A DNA stretch of 64,000 nt from an uncultured Ruminococcus sp. (GTDB lineage Bacteria > Bacillota > Clostridia > Oscillospirales > Ruminococcaceae): NCBI GenBank assembly GCA_947629455.1, contig CANRDT010000002.1, positions 84,079 through 148,078 on the forward strand, read 5' to 3'. Positions 1 to 8,575 of the stretch are shown piece after piece (position 1 is the first letter of the stretch; each line of letters opens with the position of its first letter). A program made the translations under genes and the position numbers. A model generated the notes under the pieces. It ran no database searches and had not been told where the DNA came from. It saw nothing but the letters and a program-made list of their open reading frames with translations.

Positions 1-382
1 CAAGGCTCTCCGGCAGGACGAGTTTTTTGAAATCTATCATTCTGAATGCACCAGATTCGATCGTTGTCACGCCCTCGGGTATTACCAGAGAAACTTCTCC
101 GCGAACATCAAAATTGGTCGAATAAGGTGAGAAAGATTCCTCGCCGATCACGGTGACTTTTTTGCCGTCGATTTCAGAGGGTATCTCAATATCGCCGCTT
201 TCGCCCTTATATTCAGTGATCTTGACTGTTCCGTCGCTAAGCACTTCATATTCATAATCATTATAAGTTGCCGCGCTTGCGCTTATCGAAAAGCTATCGG
301 ACACTATTCCCGACCCTGCCGCCGCGCCTGCACCGACTACCAATACCATTGCCGCCATTGCCGCTAATATTTTCTTATACAT
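1..382 (-). CDS. Secreted BspA-like leucine-rich-repeat protein (N-terminal part, cut by window edge)
   Basis: Reading the minus strand from the ATG at 380-382 gives an uninterrupted frame that runs off the left edge. The first 30-odd residues are a signal peptide: Lys-Lys near the start, an Ala/Met/Val/Gly-rich core and a SISASAA cleavage region. The following sequence (GDIEIPSEIDGKKVTVIGEESF, then IPEGVTTIESGAF and LPESL) has the repeat pattern of BspA-type leucine-rich repeats, which in clostridia sit in exported, surface-associated proteins. An AGGAGG-type ribosome binding site lies at 389-396. A TTGACT-N17-TATATT promoter at 476-504 drives it, with an operator-like palindrome inside the spacer. 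Function beyond surface or adhesive repeat protein cannot be told from this fragment. Confidence 0.85.
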   Translation of the reverse strand, partial: MYKKILAAMAAMVLVVGAGAAAGSGIVSDSFSISASAATYNDYEYEVLSDGTVKITEYKGESGDIEIPSEIDGKKVTVIGEESFSPYSTNFDVRGEVSLVIPEGVTTIESGAFRMIDFKKLVLPESL

Positions 383-475
383 CTTCTTTTCCTCCGTTTT
401 TATTTTTTCGGCATACCGTATCCGTTCTGAGAAACGTAACTGTTCCTTACAGATGGACGGTATTATCCCAATAAA

Positions 476-504
476 AATATACCGCAAAATGCAGTAAAAG
501 TCAA
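476..504 (-). promoter_or_regulatory. Promoter of the leucine-rich-repeat gene with operator site 1 in its spacer
   Basis: On the minus strand TTGACT (499-504) and TATATT (476-481) are exactly 17 bases apart. The spacer holds the imperfect palindrome ACCGCA-AAA-TGCAGT (481-495, plus-strand reading), related to the perfect palindrome at 574-592. A bound protein here would block RNA polymerase. The adjacent XRE gene is the obvious candidate repressor; that link is inference. Confidence 0.65.
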
Positions 505-573
505 TACGACAATTAAAAAATCTTTGTCGGAATACTGATTTTTGTGAATAGTAAACAATTTTTCCATAAATAT

Positions 574-614
574 TTACTGCAAATTGCAGTAACATAAATA
601 CAACAAAATGCAGT
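574..614. promoter_or_regulatory. Operator-like palindromes 2 and 3 upstream of the XRE regulator
   Basis: Site 2 (574-592) is a perfect palindrome, TTACTGCAA-A-TTGCAGTAA. Site 3 (600-614) keeps the right half TGCAGT with a degenerate left half ACAACA. The core ACTGCA-N3-TGCAGT matches site 1 in the opposite promoter. Site 3 lies just before a possible -10 (TATAGT, 619-624) for the XRE gene, though no good -35 is visible. The 383-699 gap holds this divergent control region and no further gene. Confidence 0.6.
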
Positions 615-699
615 ATGTTATAGTTTATTTATGAACGCAATTAAAACGTTCAGATGTTTCCAAAACTCTTAAAGATCCACCGTCAAGGAGGAATATTAA

Positions 700-918
700 A
701 TGTATAATCGTATCCGCGACCTGCGCGAGGACGCAGATCTCAAACAAAAGGATATGGCAAAAATTCTCTGCTGCTCACAGCAGGTCTACAGCAATTACGA
801 ACTCGGTCAGCGCGATGTCCCTACCGATATTCTTATCGCCCTCGCCGAATTTCACAAAACCAACGTTGACTATATCCTCGGTCTTACCAACAAAAAGACC
901 TACTACAAAAAACTGTGA
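700..918 (+). CDS. Small XRE-family helix-turn-helix regulator
   Basis: This 72-residue protein is almost entirely a Cro/CI-type helix-turn-helix domain. LKQKDMAKILCCSQQVYSNYELGQRDVP covers helices 2 to 4, with the usual Y-x-x-x-E-x-G-x-R pattern at the end of the recognition helix. There is no ligand or protease domain, so it is a minimal DNA-binding repressor of the kind common in clostridia. The start is supported by AAGGAGG at 685-691. It is divergent from the leucine-rich-repeat gene, and three ACTGCA/TGCAGT sites lie in the shared gap, which suggests it controls that gene and possibly itself. The binding is inferred from position only. Confidence 0.88.
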   Translation: MYNRIRDLREDADLKQKDMAKILCCSQQVYSNYELGQRDVPTDILIALAEFHKTNVDYILGLTNKKTYYKKL

Positions 919-1063
919 CAGAATATTATTATCCCCATTTGTATAACATCTCCAAATCAAGCGCCCTCAATTTGTACAAATAGCAGAAATTCAACCGAAA
1001 ACGCCGTGTTTTGGCTTTCCGGTTCGTTTTATATATAGAGGGGCAAAAAAGGAGGTATGCACT

Positions 1064-2326
1064 ATGAAATTTACAAAAAATATTCAAAAAACACTTGCCG
1101 CACTTACGGCTGTGATATTCTTTACGGCGGCGATGTCGGGCTGTGAAAAAGACGAGGACAAAAAGCTGCTCGATATTCCCGAACGGCTCGGCGATTACGG
1201 CGAGAGCAGAACGGACAGCGACGGCGGCGACAACTACAATATGAACAACAACTACATCAACTACAAGGGCGACAAAGGCAGCAACTCCCAGAATACCGAC
1301 TATGTGCAGACGGAAATCGAAAATATGCAGGGCAAAGAGGAGGTATATGCGCAGAATCTGAAAAGGCTGAATTTTGAAAATATCTCGTTTGACGACGATC
1401 TTCTTATCGACCTGCCGCAGCAGATAGGATACTGTTCCTACAAGATCACTGAAAGCGGCAGCTATGTTGAGAATTTCCGCGATATTTTTAAATATCTGGA
1501 CGAGGATCTTGATGAAGAAAAAATCAAACCGTATGACAAGAAATACGACTGTATAGATTATGTAAATGATGATACAGATATTTGTGCGTATCTCTATTCG
1601 ACAGGATCGATATTGTACAGCAAAGGGAATTTTTTTGAGCGCTACAGAAACAGTGATATATACGTTGCTACATACAATTTAAATCAGGCGGCAGCGTGCG
1701 GTGAAAAATACCCAACAGCCGACGGAACGGAGGTTTCTCCCAAGGAGGCTCTGGATATGGTCCAGGAATTAGCCGACGATATAAACGATCTGCAAAACGC
1801 CCCATACAGGCACAAGGCGGTGGCGGCTGATCTTTATCTGACGGCGGAGGGGTATTATTACTACAATGTCCGCTTTACTTCCGTTCTGACGGGCGGCGGT
1901 CGGATCATAGAATACGGCAGTATGGGTACTGATACAGCGGCAGAACGGATCGTTTCTTCCGAATTTGATAACGCGGTCGTCAACGGCGGCAGTGTGTGCT
2001 ATTACTCACAGTCGGGATTTTTGCAGCCGATCGGCGAGATCAAGCCTATCGAAAAGACTATTGGTATCACAGACGCCGCTCTCTGTCTGAGCAGGTCGCT
2101 GACTCCGCCCATAAAATACCGCATAAGCCGTGTCGCGCTGGAATACCGAATGACCGACGTTGAGAAAAACAGGTACGTGGACAGCAGAATTGCGGAGGGC
2201 AGGATCTACAAAAGCCGCCCCTGCTGGGTTTTCTATGTGAGTGAAAAAAATATGCAGGAACTGTACCTGATCGTCGACTGCATTGATAATAAAGTGACTA
2301 TTGTCGATAATAATTATGTAAACTGA
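1064..2326 (+). CDS. Putative lipoprotein of unknown function
   Basis: The 420-residue product starts with a lipoprotein signal: Lys-rich n-region, hydrophobic stretch LAALTAVIFFTAA and lipobox AMSGC with Cys near residue 27. It would therefore be anchored to the outer face of the membrane. A charged, Asn/Asp/Gly-rich linker (to about residue 85) leads into a folded region rich in Tyr and acidic residues that I do not recognise. AAAAGGAGG at 1047-1055 fixes the start. It is a single-gene unit: preceded by the XRE gene in the same direction and closed by a strong terminator at 2333-2364. Secondary functions such as peptide or polymer binding cannot be assigned. Confidence 0.8.
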   Translation: MKFTKNIQKTLAALTAVIFFTAAMSGCEKDEDKKLLDIPERLGDYGESRTDSDGGDNYNMNNNYINYKGDKGSNSQNTDYVQTEIENMQGKEEVYAQNLKRLNFENISFDDDLLIDLPQQIGYCSYKITESGSYVENFRDIFKYLDEDLDEEKIKPYDKKYDCIDYVNDDTDICAYLYSTGSILYSKGNFFERYRNSDIYVATYNLNQAAACGEKYPTADGTEVSPKEALDMVQELADDINDLQNAPYRHKAVAADLYLTAEGYYYYNVRFTSVLTGGGRIIEYGSMGTDTAAERIVSSEFDNAVVNGGSVCYYSQSGFLQPIGEIKPIEKTIGITDAALCLSRSLTPPIKYRISRVALEYRMTDVEKNRYVDSRIAEGRIYKSRPCWVFYVSEKNMQELYLIVDCIDNKVTIVDNNYVN

Positions 2327-2332
2327 AGTGAA

Positions 2333-2364
2333 CGCCGCAGGGTCTGACCTTGCGGCGGTTTTTG
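2333..2364 (+). terminator. Intrinsic terminator of the lipoprotein gene
   Basis: CGCCGCAGGGT and ACCTTGCGGCG form an 11-bp stem (one G-U pair) around a 3-base loop, followed by GTTTTTG. It begins 7 bases after the stop codon. Confidence 0.9.
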
Positions 2365-2491
2365 CGGTAAATGTTTATCCTCGCAGCGCGTTTTATTTCC
2401 CCAAAAATTTCACCCCGATCACCCTCTTGAAAAATTTTGCGGGATATGTTATAATCATAATGAAATATTGTGTTTTGCGAGGTATATGCTT

Positions 2492-5440
2492 ATGAACGAT
2501 ACACTGTGTCTTGGCGTAGACGTCGGTTCTACTACCGTAAAAACCGTTATCCTTGACGGCAATGACATAATTTACAATAAATATGAAAGGCATTTTTCAA
2601 AGGTGCGAGAGACCGTGGGCGCACAGCTGCGGCTCATACGCGAACTTTTTCCCGGTACGCAATTTAAGATCGCGGTCACGGGCTCGGCAGGTCTCGGCAT
2701 AGCTGAGGCGTGCGGACTGCCTTTCGTGCAGGAGGTCTTTGCGGCATTTACCGCCGTGAACGTTTCCTATCCCGATGCGGACGTGGTGGTGGAGCTTGGC
2801 GGCGAGGACGCTAAAATAATCTTCCTGACGGGCGGAGTCGAGCAGAGAATGAACGGCTCCTGCGCAGGCGGTACTGGCGCGTTTATAGATCAAATGGCAG
2901 GTCTGCTCGGCGTTGCTCCCGATCAGCTGGACGAACTGTCACTCAAAGCGGAAAAGATATACCCCATTGCGTCGCGCTGCGGAGTTTTTGCAAAGTCGGA
3001 TATTCAGCCCCTGCTCAATCAGGGCGCGCGCAAGGAAGATATTGCCGCGTCTATCTTTCAGGCGGTCGTTGATCAGACGGTTTCCGGCCTGGCACAGGGC
3101 AGAAAGATAGCAGGGAAAGTACTCTTTCTGGGCGGTCCGCTCTCCTTCCTTAAAGGGCTGAGGAAAGCGTTTGTCGATACGCTCGGTCTTGATGAGGAAC
3201 ACGCCGTATTTCCGCAGCTTGCGCCCTGTTTTATGGCATATGGTGCTGCTCTCCATGCAGCAAACGAAAAGGAGTCTATGACCGCAGACGAGGCACTTGG
3301 CAGAATACTCAACGCGAAAGCGCAGGATTCGGTAGTCACGGGAAAGCCGCTTTTTGAAAGTCAGGAGGACTACCGCAGATTTGTCGAAAGGCACAGACAG
3401 TCGGATCTCAAATACGAGGATATAAAGACTTACGAGGGGGACGCTTTTCTCGGAATAGACGCAGGCTCGACCACCACAAAGCTTGTGCTTATAACGCCTG
3501 ACGGCAGACTGCTCTATCAGTACTACGGCTCGAATAAGGGGCAGCCGCTTGACGTTATCGCGTCAAAGCTTGAGGAAATATACGCTATTTCCTCCCCCGA
3601 ACTGAAAATACGCTCAAGCGCGGTCACGGGATACGGAGAAGACCTTATAAAGGCAGGTCTCGGGGTAGATCACGGCATTGTGGAAACGGTCGCGCATTAC
3701 AAAGCGGCGGCGTACTTCTGCCCCGACGTGGATTTCATTATCGACATCGGCGGACAGGATATAAAGTGTTTCAGGATAAAGAACAACGCCATTGACAGCA
3801 TTATGTTAAACGAGGCGTGTTCCTCCGGCTGCGGCTCGTTCATACAGACGTTTGCGCAGGCTATGGGATATGAGATAGCCGATTTTGCAAGGGTGGGACT
3901 TTTTGCAAAAGCTCCCGTCGAGCTCGGCTCGAGATGTACCGTGTTTATGAATTCCTCGGTAAAGCAGGCGCAGAAAGACGGCGCGTCGGTAGAGGACATT
4001 TCAGCCGGACTTTCCTCCTCGATAATCAAAAATGCGATATATAAGGTAATAAGAGCAAAATCTCCCGAAGAACTGGGTAAGAATATCGTCGTGCAGGGAG
4101 GAACTTTCTTGAATGACGCCGTGCTGCGTTCTTTTGAAATTGAACTCGGCAGAAACGTGATACGTCCTGCAATTGCCGGACTTATGGGCGCGCTCGGCTG
4201 CGCTCTGTTCGCTATGGAAAAGTATAAAAGCAGCGGCAGACAGACCACCCTGCTTGACAAGGCTCAGCTTGAAGAGTTTGCGTATAACTCAACGGCGACT
4301 CAGTGCCGCGGCTGCACCGCACACTGCAATCTCACGATAATAAGATTCAACGACGGTCACAGGTTCATTTCGGGCAACCGCTGCGAAAAGGGCGCGGGGA
4401 TAAAGACTGAGAACCGTATGGAAAATATGGTGGAATACAAGTACGACTATATTCTCGGACTTGAAAAGAACAAGCCGCAGTCGCCGCTTGCAAGGGTGGG
4501 AATACCGCTCGCGCTGGGATTCTATGACCTTATGCCGTTTTTCCACACGCTTTTCAGTACACTCGGATTTGAAGTCGTGTTTTCGGAGCAGTCCACAAGG
4601 GACACCTACTACAAGGGTCAGCAGACGATACCTTCCGACACGGTGTGCTATCCTGCGAAGATCTGTCACGGGCATATACTAAGCCTGCTTGAAAAGAATG
4701 TGGACTTTATTTTCTACCCATGTATGAGCTACAACGTTGACGAGGGCGGTTCGGACAATCACTACAACTGTCCCGTAGTGGCATACTATCCCGAACTGCT
4801 GAAAGCCAATATACCCGAGCTTGACGATGACAATTTCGTTTCGCCGTATCTTGATCTTAACAACAAGAGCCATGTGGCAAAAACGCTTTTCGGAGTACTG
4901 AAAAAATACGGAATTACCCTTAAACAGATCTCACAGACGCTCAACAAGGCGTATTCCGAACAGATAAGGTACAGAAAACGCAGCGAGCGCAAGGCGCAGG
5001 AGATCATAGCGCAGGCGAGGGAAAACGGCCGCAAGATAATCGTGCTGGCAGGACGTCCCTATCACATAGACCCCGAGATAAATCACGGCATACACAAGCT
5101 CATCTGTTCGCTGGGATTTGCGGTAGTGACAGAGGACAGCGTGGCCGGACTGGTCGATGTGCCGCCGCTTGACGTACTCAATCAGTGGACGTATCATTCG
5201 CGGCTTTATCGGGCGGCGGAGTATGTATGCGAAAATGACGATATGCAGCTTGTGCAGCTTGTATCGTTCGGCTGCGGTATCGACGCGGTGACTACCGACG
5301 AGGTGAGGGCGATACTCGAGCAGCACGGCAAACTGTACACGCAGCTCAAAATAGACGAGATAACAAATCTCGGAGCCGCAAAGATAAGGCTGAGATCGCT
5401 GGCGGCGGCTCTTGAGGAAAAGGAGGAAAGCGCGGTATGA
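2492..5440 (+). CDS. Acyl-CoA dehydratase activase (double ASKHA domain, BadF/BcrA family)
   Basis: This family hydrolyses ATP to inject an electron into 2-hydroxyacyl-CoA dehydratases through a [4Fe-4S] cluster. Two activase modules are visible: GVDVGSTTVKT, ELGGEDAKI and NGSCAGGTGAF in the first; GIDAGSTTTKL, DIGGQDIK and NEACSSGCGSF in the second, the Cys residues being the cluster ligands. A C-terminal DUF2229-like part follows, with CRGCTAHC, CYPAKICHGH and YPCMSY. The reading frame is open from a TTG at 2468, but GCGAGG at 2477-2482 fits the ATG at 2492 best (982 residues). The stop overlaps the next start as ATGA. Relatives are often single proteins of about 1,400 residues, so this gene and the next look like that protein in two pieces. 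The true substrate is unknown. Confidence 0.85.
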   Translation: MNDTLCLGVDVGSTTVKTVILDGNDIIYNKYERHFSKVRETVGAQLRLIRELFPGTQFKIAVTGSAGLGIAEACGLPFVQEVFAAFTAVNVSYPDADVVVELGGEDAKIIFLTGGVEQRMNGSCAGGTGAFIDQMAGLLGVAPDQLDELSLKAEKIYPIASRCGVFAKSDIQPLLNQGARKEDIAASIFQAVVDQTVSGLAQGRKIAGKVLFLGGPLSFLKGLRKAFVDTLGLDEEHAVFPQLAPCFMAYGAALHAANEKESMTADEALGRILNAKAQDSVVTGKPLFESQEDYRRFVERHRQSDLKYEDIKTYEGDAFLGIDAGSTTTKLVLITPDGRLLYQYYGSNKGQPLDVIASKLEEIYAISSPELKIRSSAVTGYGEDLIKAGLGVDHGIVETVAHYKAAAYFCPDVDFIIDIGGQDIKCFRIKNNAIDSIMLNEACSSGCGSFIQTFAQAMGYEIADFARVGLFAKAPVELGSRCTVFMNSSVKQAQKDGASVEDISAGLSSSIIKNAIYKVIRAKSPEELGKNIVVQGGTFLNDAVLRSFEIELGRNVIRPAIAGLMGALGCALFAMEKYKSSGRQTTLLDKAQLEEFAYNSTATQCRGCTAHCNLTIIRFNDGHRFISGNRCEKGAGIKTENRMENMVEYKYDYILGLEKNKPQSPLARVGIPLALGFYDLMPFFHTLFSTLGFEVVFSEQSTRDTYYKGQQTIPSDTVCYPAKICHGHILSLLEKNVDFIFYPCMSYNVDEGGSDNHYNCPVVAYYPELLKANIPELDDDNFVSPYLDLNNKSHVAKTLFGVLKKYGITLKQISQTLNKAYSEQIRYRKRSERKAQEIIAQARENGRKIIVLAGRPYHIDPEINHGIHKLICSLGFAVVTEDSVAGLVDVPPLDVLNQWTYHSRLYRAAEYVCENDDMQLVQLVSFGCGIDAVTTDEVRAILEQHGKLYTQLKIDEITNLGAAKIRLRSLAAALEEKEESAV

Positions 5441-6720
5441 GCGAAATTAACCTTACAGAAAACGAAGATGAAGTGCAGTCGGGGATCTCTCCGTCCGGCA
5501 GAGTGAACAGGACTATCTTCACGGAGGATATGAAAAAGGACTACACCATACTCGTTCCAGATATGCTGCCGATACACTTTAAGCTGATAATAAGGATATA
5601 TGAGAAATACGGTTATCATATGGAGCTTTTGCAGAACGATTCGCGCAGCGTGATAGACGAGGGGCTGAAAAATACCCACAACGACGCGTGCTATCCCGCG
5701 CTGTTGGTAATAGGTCAGTTTATGGACGCGCTCAAAAGCGGAAAGTACGACGTAAACAAGACCGCTCTGCTCATTTCACAGACAGGCGGCGGCTGCCGCG
5801 CGTCAAACTACATTCATCTTATCAGAAAAGCGGTATCGGCGCAGTTTCCGCAGGTGCCGGTGCTTTCTCTGAATTTCAGCGGACTTGAAAAGAATCCGGC
5901 TTTCCCGATGACCCCGGCGATCGCTCTGCGGCTCGTCTATGCCGTTATGTACGGCGATATGCTTATGCTGCTCTACAATCAGTGCAAGCCTTACGAGTTA
6001 GAACGCGGCACGACCGACCGTCTGCTTGCAAGGTGGCAGCACAGACTCGGAAAGCTTATGGATACAAACGATTATCTTTCGCCCGTGCCGATATACAAGG
6101 CAATGCTGAAAGAATTTGCGGATATACCACGTTCAAAAGAACCTAAGCCCAAGGTGGGTATCGTGGGGGAGATATACGTCAAGTATTCTCCGCTGGCAAA
6201 TAATCATCTGAATGAATTTCTGCTCTCCGAGGGCTGCGAACCAAACGTTCCCGGACTGCTCGACTTTGTGCTGTACTGCGCGTCCGCCATTCTTACAGAC
6301 GCCGATCTTTACAATAAAAAGGACAAGCGCACCGCAATGTACGCAGTCGGCTATAAGGTGCTTTACAAATTCCAGAAGCAGCAGATAAAGGTCATTAAGG
6401 AACACGGGGTATTCCGGCCGCCGCACGATTTTGAACATCTCCGCCGCTGCGCCGATAAATATATCAATCAAGGTGTAAAAATGGGCGAGGGCTGGCTCAT
6501 AACCGCGGAAATGGCTGCGCTTGCCGAAACGGGTACAAAGAATATCATCTGTACTCAGCCGTTCGGCTGTCTGCCCAATCACATTGTTGCAAAGGGTATG
6601 TCGCGCGTTATCAAGCAGGCTTACCCCGACGCAAATATCGTCGCGATAGATTACGACCCCGGCGCGACAAAAGTCAATCAGGAGAACCGTATCAAGCTTA
6701 TGCTGGCAAATGCGAGGTAG
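5437..6720 (+). CDS. 2-hydroxyacyl-CoA dehydratase-related protein (C-terminal partner of the activase)
   Basis: The 427-residue protein carries conserved Cys-containing segments of the HgdB/FldC-like fold: DACYPALLVIGQFMDAL, QTGGGCRASNY and CTQPFGCLPNH. These correspond to the C-terminal third of the long activase-dehydratase fusion proteins. It starts at ATG 5437, overlapping the upstream stop by 4 bases, with AAGGAGG at 5420-5426; translation is probably coupled and the two proteins probably form one complex. No separate dehydratase alpha/beta pair is in the window, so this may not be a classic amino-acid fermentation enzyme. A maturation or redox role is an alternative. Confidence 0.78.
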   Translation: MSEINLTENEDEVQSGISPSGRVNRTIFTEDMKKDYTILVPDMLPIHFKLIIRIYEKYGYHMELLQNDSRSVIDEGLKNTHNDACYPALLVIGQFMDALKSGKYDVNKTALLISQTGGGCRASNYIHLIRKAVSAQFPQVPVLSLNFSGLEKNPAFPMTPAIALRLVYAVMYGDMLMLLYNQCKPYELERGTTDRLLARWQHRLGKLMDTNDYLSPVPIYKAMLKEFADIPRSKEPKPKVGIVGEIYVKYSPLANNHLNEFLLSEGCEPNVPGLLDFVLYCASAILTDADLYNKKDKRTAMYAVGYKVLYKFQKQQIKVIKEHGVFRPPHDFEHLRRCADKYINQGVKMGEGWLITAEMAALAETGTKNIICTQPFGCLPNHIVAKGMSRVIKQAYPDANIVAIDYDPGATKVNQENRIKLMLANAR

Positions 6721-6765
6721 AAAAGCTCACGACAAGCAATGCTTATCCGACGGTTTTTCCCACAA

Positions 6766-6860
6766 CAGTTTGATTTCACGCTCTGTAGTTGCGGCGAAAA
6801 CAAAGTCGGCATATCAAAAACTTTTCGCTCAAGCCTTTTCCTCAAAAGCTTTGGCAGACG
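6766..6860 (+). repeat. Dispersed mosaic repeat, short degenerate copy (copy A)
   Basis: This stretch between the dehydratase-like gene and the ACT gene contains TTTGATTTCACG (from 6769), then ATATCAAAAACTTTTCGCTC and AAGCCTTTTCCTCAAAAGCTT. The same order and sense is found in the reverse complement of the copies at 28.8 and 50.5 kb and in the plus strand at 62.2 kb. It is a decayed, shortened copy without the central hairpins. Confidence 0.65.
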
Positions 6861-6889
6861 CAATTTTTTCATTGAAAGGACGTTTTATT

Positions 6890-7159
6890 ATGAGAGCCGT
6901 AGTCACAGTTATCGGCAAGGACGCCGTAGGTATTCTTGCCAAAGTCAGCACGGAATGTGCCGAACACAACGCAAATGTCATTGAAGTTACACAGTCGGTA
7001 TTGCAGGATATGTTCGCTATGATAATGCTGGTGGATATTTCAAAACTTTCGGGCAGCTTTGCCGAATTGGCAGACAGCCTGTCAGAGATCGGCGACAAGC
7101 TCGGTCTGAAAATACATACCATGCATGAGGACATTTTCAACTGTATGCACCATATCTGA
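6890..7159 (+). CDS. ACT-domain protein (UPF0237 family)
   Basis: The 89-residue protein is a single ACT domain: RAVVTVIGKDAVGILAKVSTECAEHNANVIEV is the beta-alpha-beta start, with the usual G-x-x-A/L-x-x-V ligand loop. ACT domains bind small ligands, often amino acids, and act as sensors. The frame is open from 6710, but GAAAGGA at 6874-6880 and the domain edge fix the start at ATG 6890. It lies 18 bases before the UPF0210 gene. The UPF0237-UPF0210 pair is a conserved neighbourhood in Firmicutes and archaea, so the two products probably act together. Ligand and function are not known. Confidence 0.88.
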   Translation: MRAVVTVIGKDAVGILAKVSTECAEHNANVIEVTQSVLQDMFAMIMLVDISKLSGSFAELADSLSEIGDKLGLKIHTMHEDIFNCMHHI

Positions 7160-7177
7160 CTTTGTGAGGTTTTGTAA

Positions 7178-8533
7178 ATGATAAATACTTATGACGTACT
7201 TGAAACTATCCGTATGATACAGGACGAATGTCTTGACATAAGGACCATAACCATGGGTATCTCGCTGCTCGACTGCATAGACAGCGATATAGATACCGCC
7301 TGCGAAAAGGTCTATAAAAAGATCACGCAAAAAGCCGCGCGGCTGGTGGAGGTCGGCGAACAGATCGAAAAGGAACTGGGTATACCGATAATAAACAAAC
7401 GTATCTCAGTTACTCCGATTGCGATCGTGTCGGCTGCCTGCGGCTGCTCTCCCGTACCGTTTGCAAAGGCTATGGACAAGGCTGCCGCCGACGTGGGCGT
7501 GAACCTTATCGGAGGATATTCCGCGCTTGTTCAGAAAGGATTCTCCGCAGGCGACGAACAGCTCATACGCTCTATACCCGAGGCTCTCGCCTGTACCGAA
7601 AGAGTATGCTCCTCGGTAAACGTCGGCTCAACAAAGACGGGAATAAATCTCGACGCTTGCAGGATAATGGGCTCGGTTATCCGCGAATGTGCCGAAAAAA
7701 CGGTGGATTCCGCCTGTTTCGGAGCGGCAAAGCTGGTGGTGTTCTGCAATGCGGTAGAGGATAATCCGTTTATGGCAGGCGCATTTCACGGCGTGGGAGA
7801 ACCCGATTGTATGATAAACGTGGGCGTTTCAGGTCCCGGCGTGGTCAGAGCGGCTTTGCAGAAATATCCTGACGCGGACATCACACAAATATCCGATGTC
7901 ATCAAGAAGATCTCCTATAAGATCACAAGAGTAGGTCAGCTTGTAGGCGTGACGGCATCGCAGCGCCTCGGAGTGCCTTTCGGTATAGTCGATCTTTCGC
8001 TTGCTCCCACTCCTGCCGTCGGCGATTCGGTAGCGCATATCCTTGAAGAGATCGGACTTGAAAAATGCGGCACGCACGGAACTACCGCCGCTCTTGCGCT
8101 GCTCAACGACGCGGTAAAGAAAGGCGGGGTTATGGCTTGCTCGCGTATCGGCGGACTTTCGGGAGCATTTATCCCCGTTACGGAGGACGCCGGTATGATA
8201 GAGGCTGCAAAGTGCGGCGCTCTTTCCATTGAAAAGCTGGAGGCTATGACTGCGGTCTGCTCGGTCGGACTCGATATGATCGTCGTTCCCGGCGATACGA
8301 GCGCGGACACTCTTGCGGCTATAATCGCGGACGAGGCGGCTATCGGTATGGTGAACAGCAAGACTACCGCAGTGCGCATTATCCCTGCGATCGGCAAGGA
8401 TATAGGCGAGGAGCTTGACTGGGGCGGACTTTTCGGCTGCGGCCCCGTTATGCCGCTCAAAAAGGAATCCCCCTCTAAATTTATCAACCGCGGCGGACAG
8501 ATACCCGCTCCCCTGCATTCACTGAAGAACTGA
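7178..8533 (+). CDS. UPF0210 / DUF711 (PFL-like) family protein
   Basis: The 451-residue product matches the length and signatures of UPF0210 proteins: [25 protein letters not shown] at the N terminus, [18 protein letters not shown] and a Gly-rich C-terminal part ([30 protein letters not shown]). Structures of this family show a fold related to glycyl-radical enzymes, but no radical Gly motif is evident here and no reaction has been assigned. It follows the ACT gene by 18 bases with a GTGAGG ribosome site, so it is co-transcribed; the ACT protein may regulate it. Confidence 0.88.
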   Translation: MINTYDVLETIRMIQDECLDIRTITMGISLLDCIDSDIDTACEKVYKKITQKAARLVEVGEQIEKELGIPIINKRISVTPIAIVSAACGCSPVPFAKAMDKAAADVGVNLIGGYSALVQKGFSAGDEQLIRSIPEALACTERVCSSVNVGSTKTGINLDACRIMGSVIRECAEKTVDSACFGAAKLVVFCNAVEDNPFMAGAFHGVGEPDCMINVGVSGPGVVRAALQKYPDADITQISDVIKKISYKITRVGQLVGVTASQRLGVPFGIVDLSLAPTPAVGDSVAHILEEIGLEKCGTHGTTAALALLNDAVKKGGVMACSRIGGLSGAFIPVTEDAGMIEAAKCGALSIEKLEAMTAVCSVGLDMIVVPGDTSADTLAAIIADEAAIGMVNSKTTAVRIIPAIGKDIGEELDWGGLFGCGPVMPLKKESPSKFINRGGQIPAPLHSLKN

Positions 8534-8575
8534 TCTGCAAATCAGTACAAAAAAACGTACACAAAGGAGCTTTTG

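Noticed and set aside
268..474. Short plus-strand frame with Pro/Leu/Arg-rich product
   Set aside because: It lies opposite the signal-peptide region and promoter of the leucine-rich-repeat gene; composition is that of a shadow frame.
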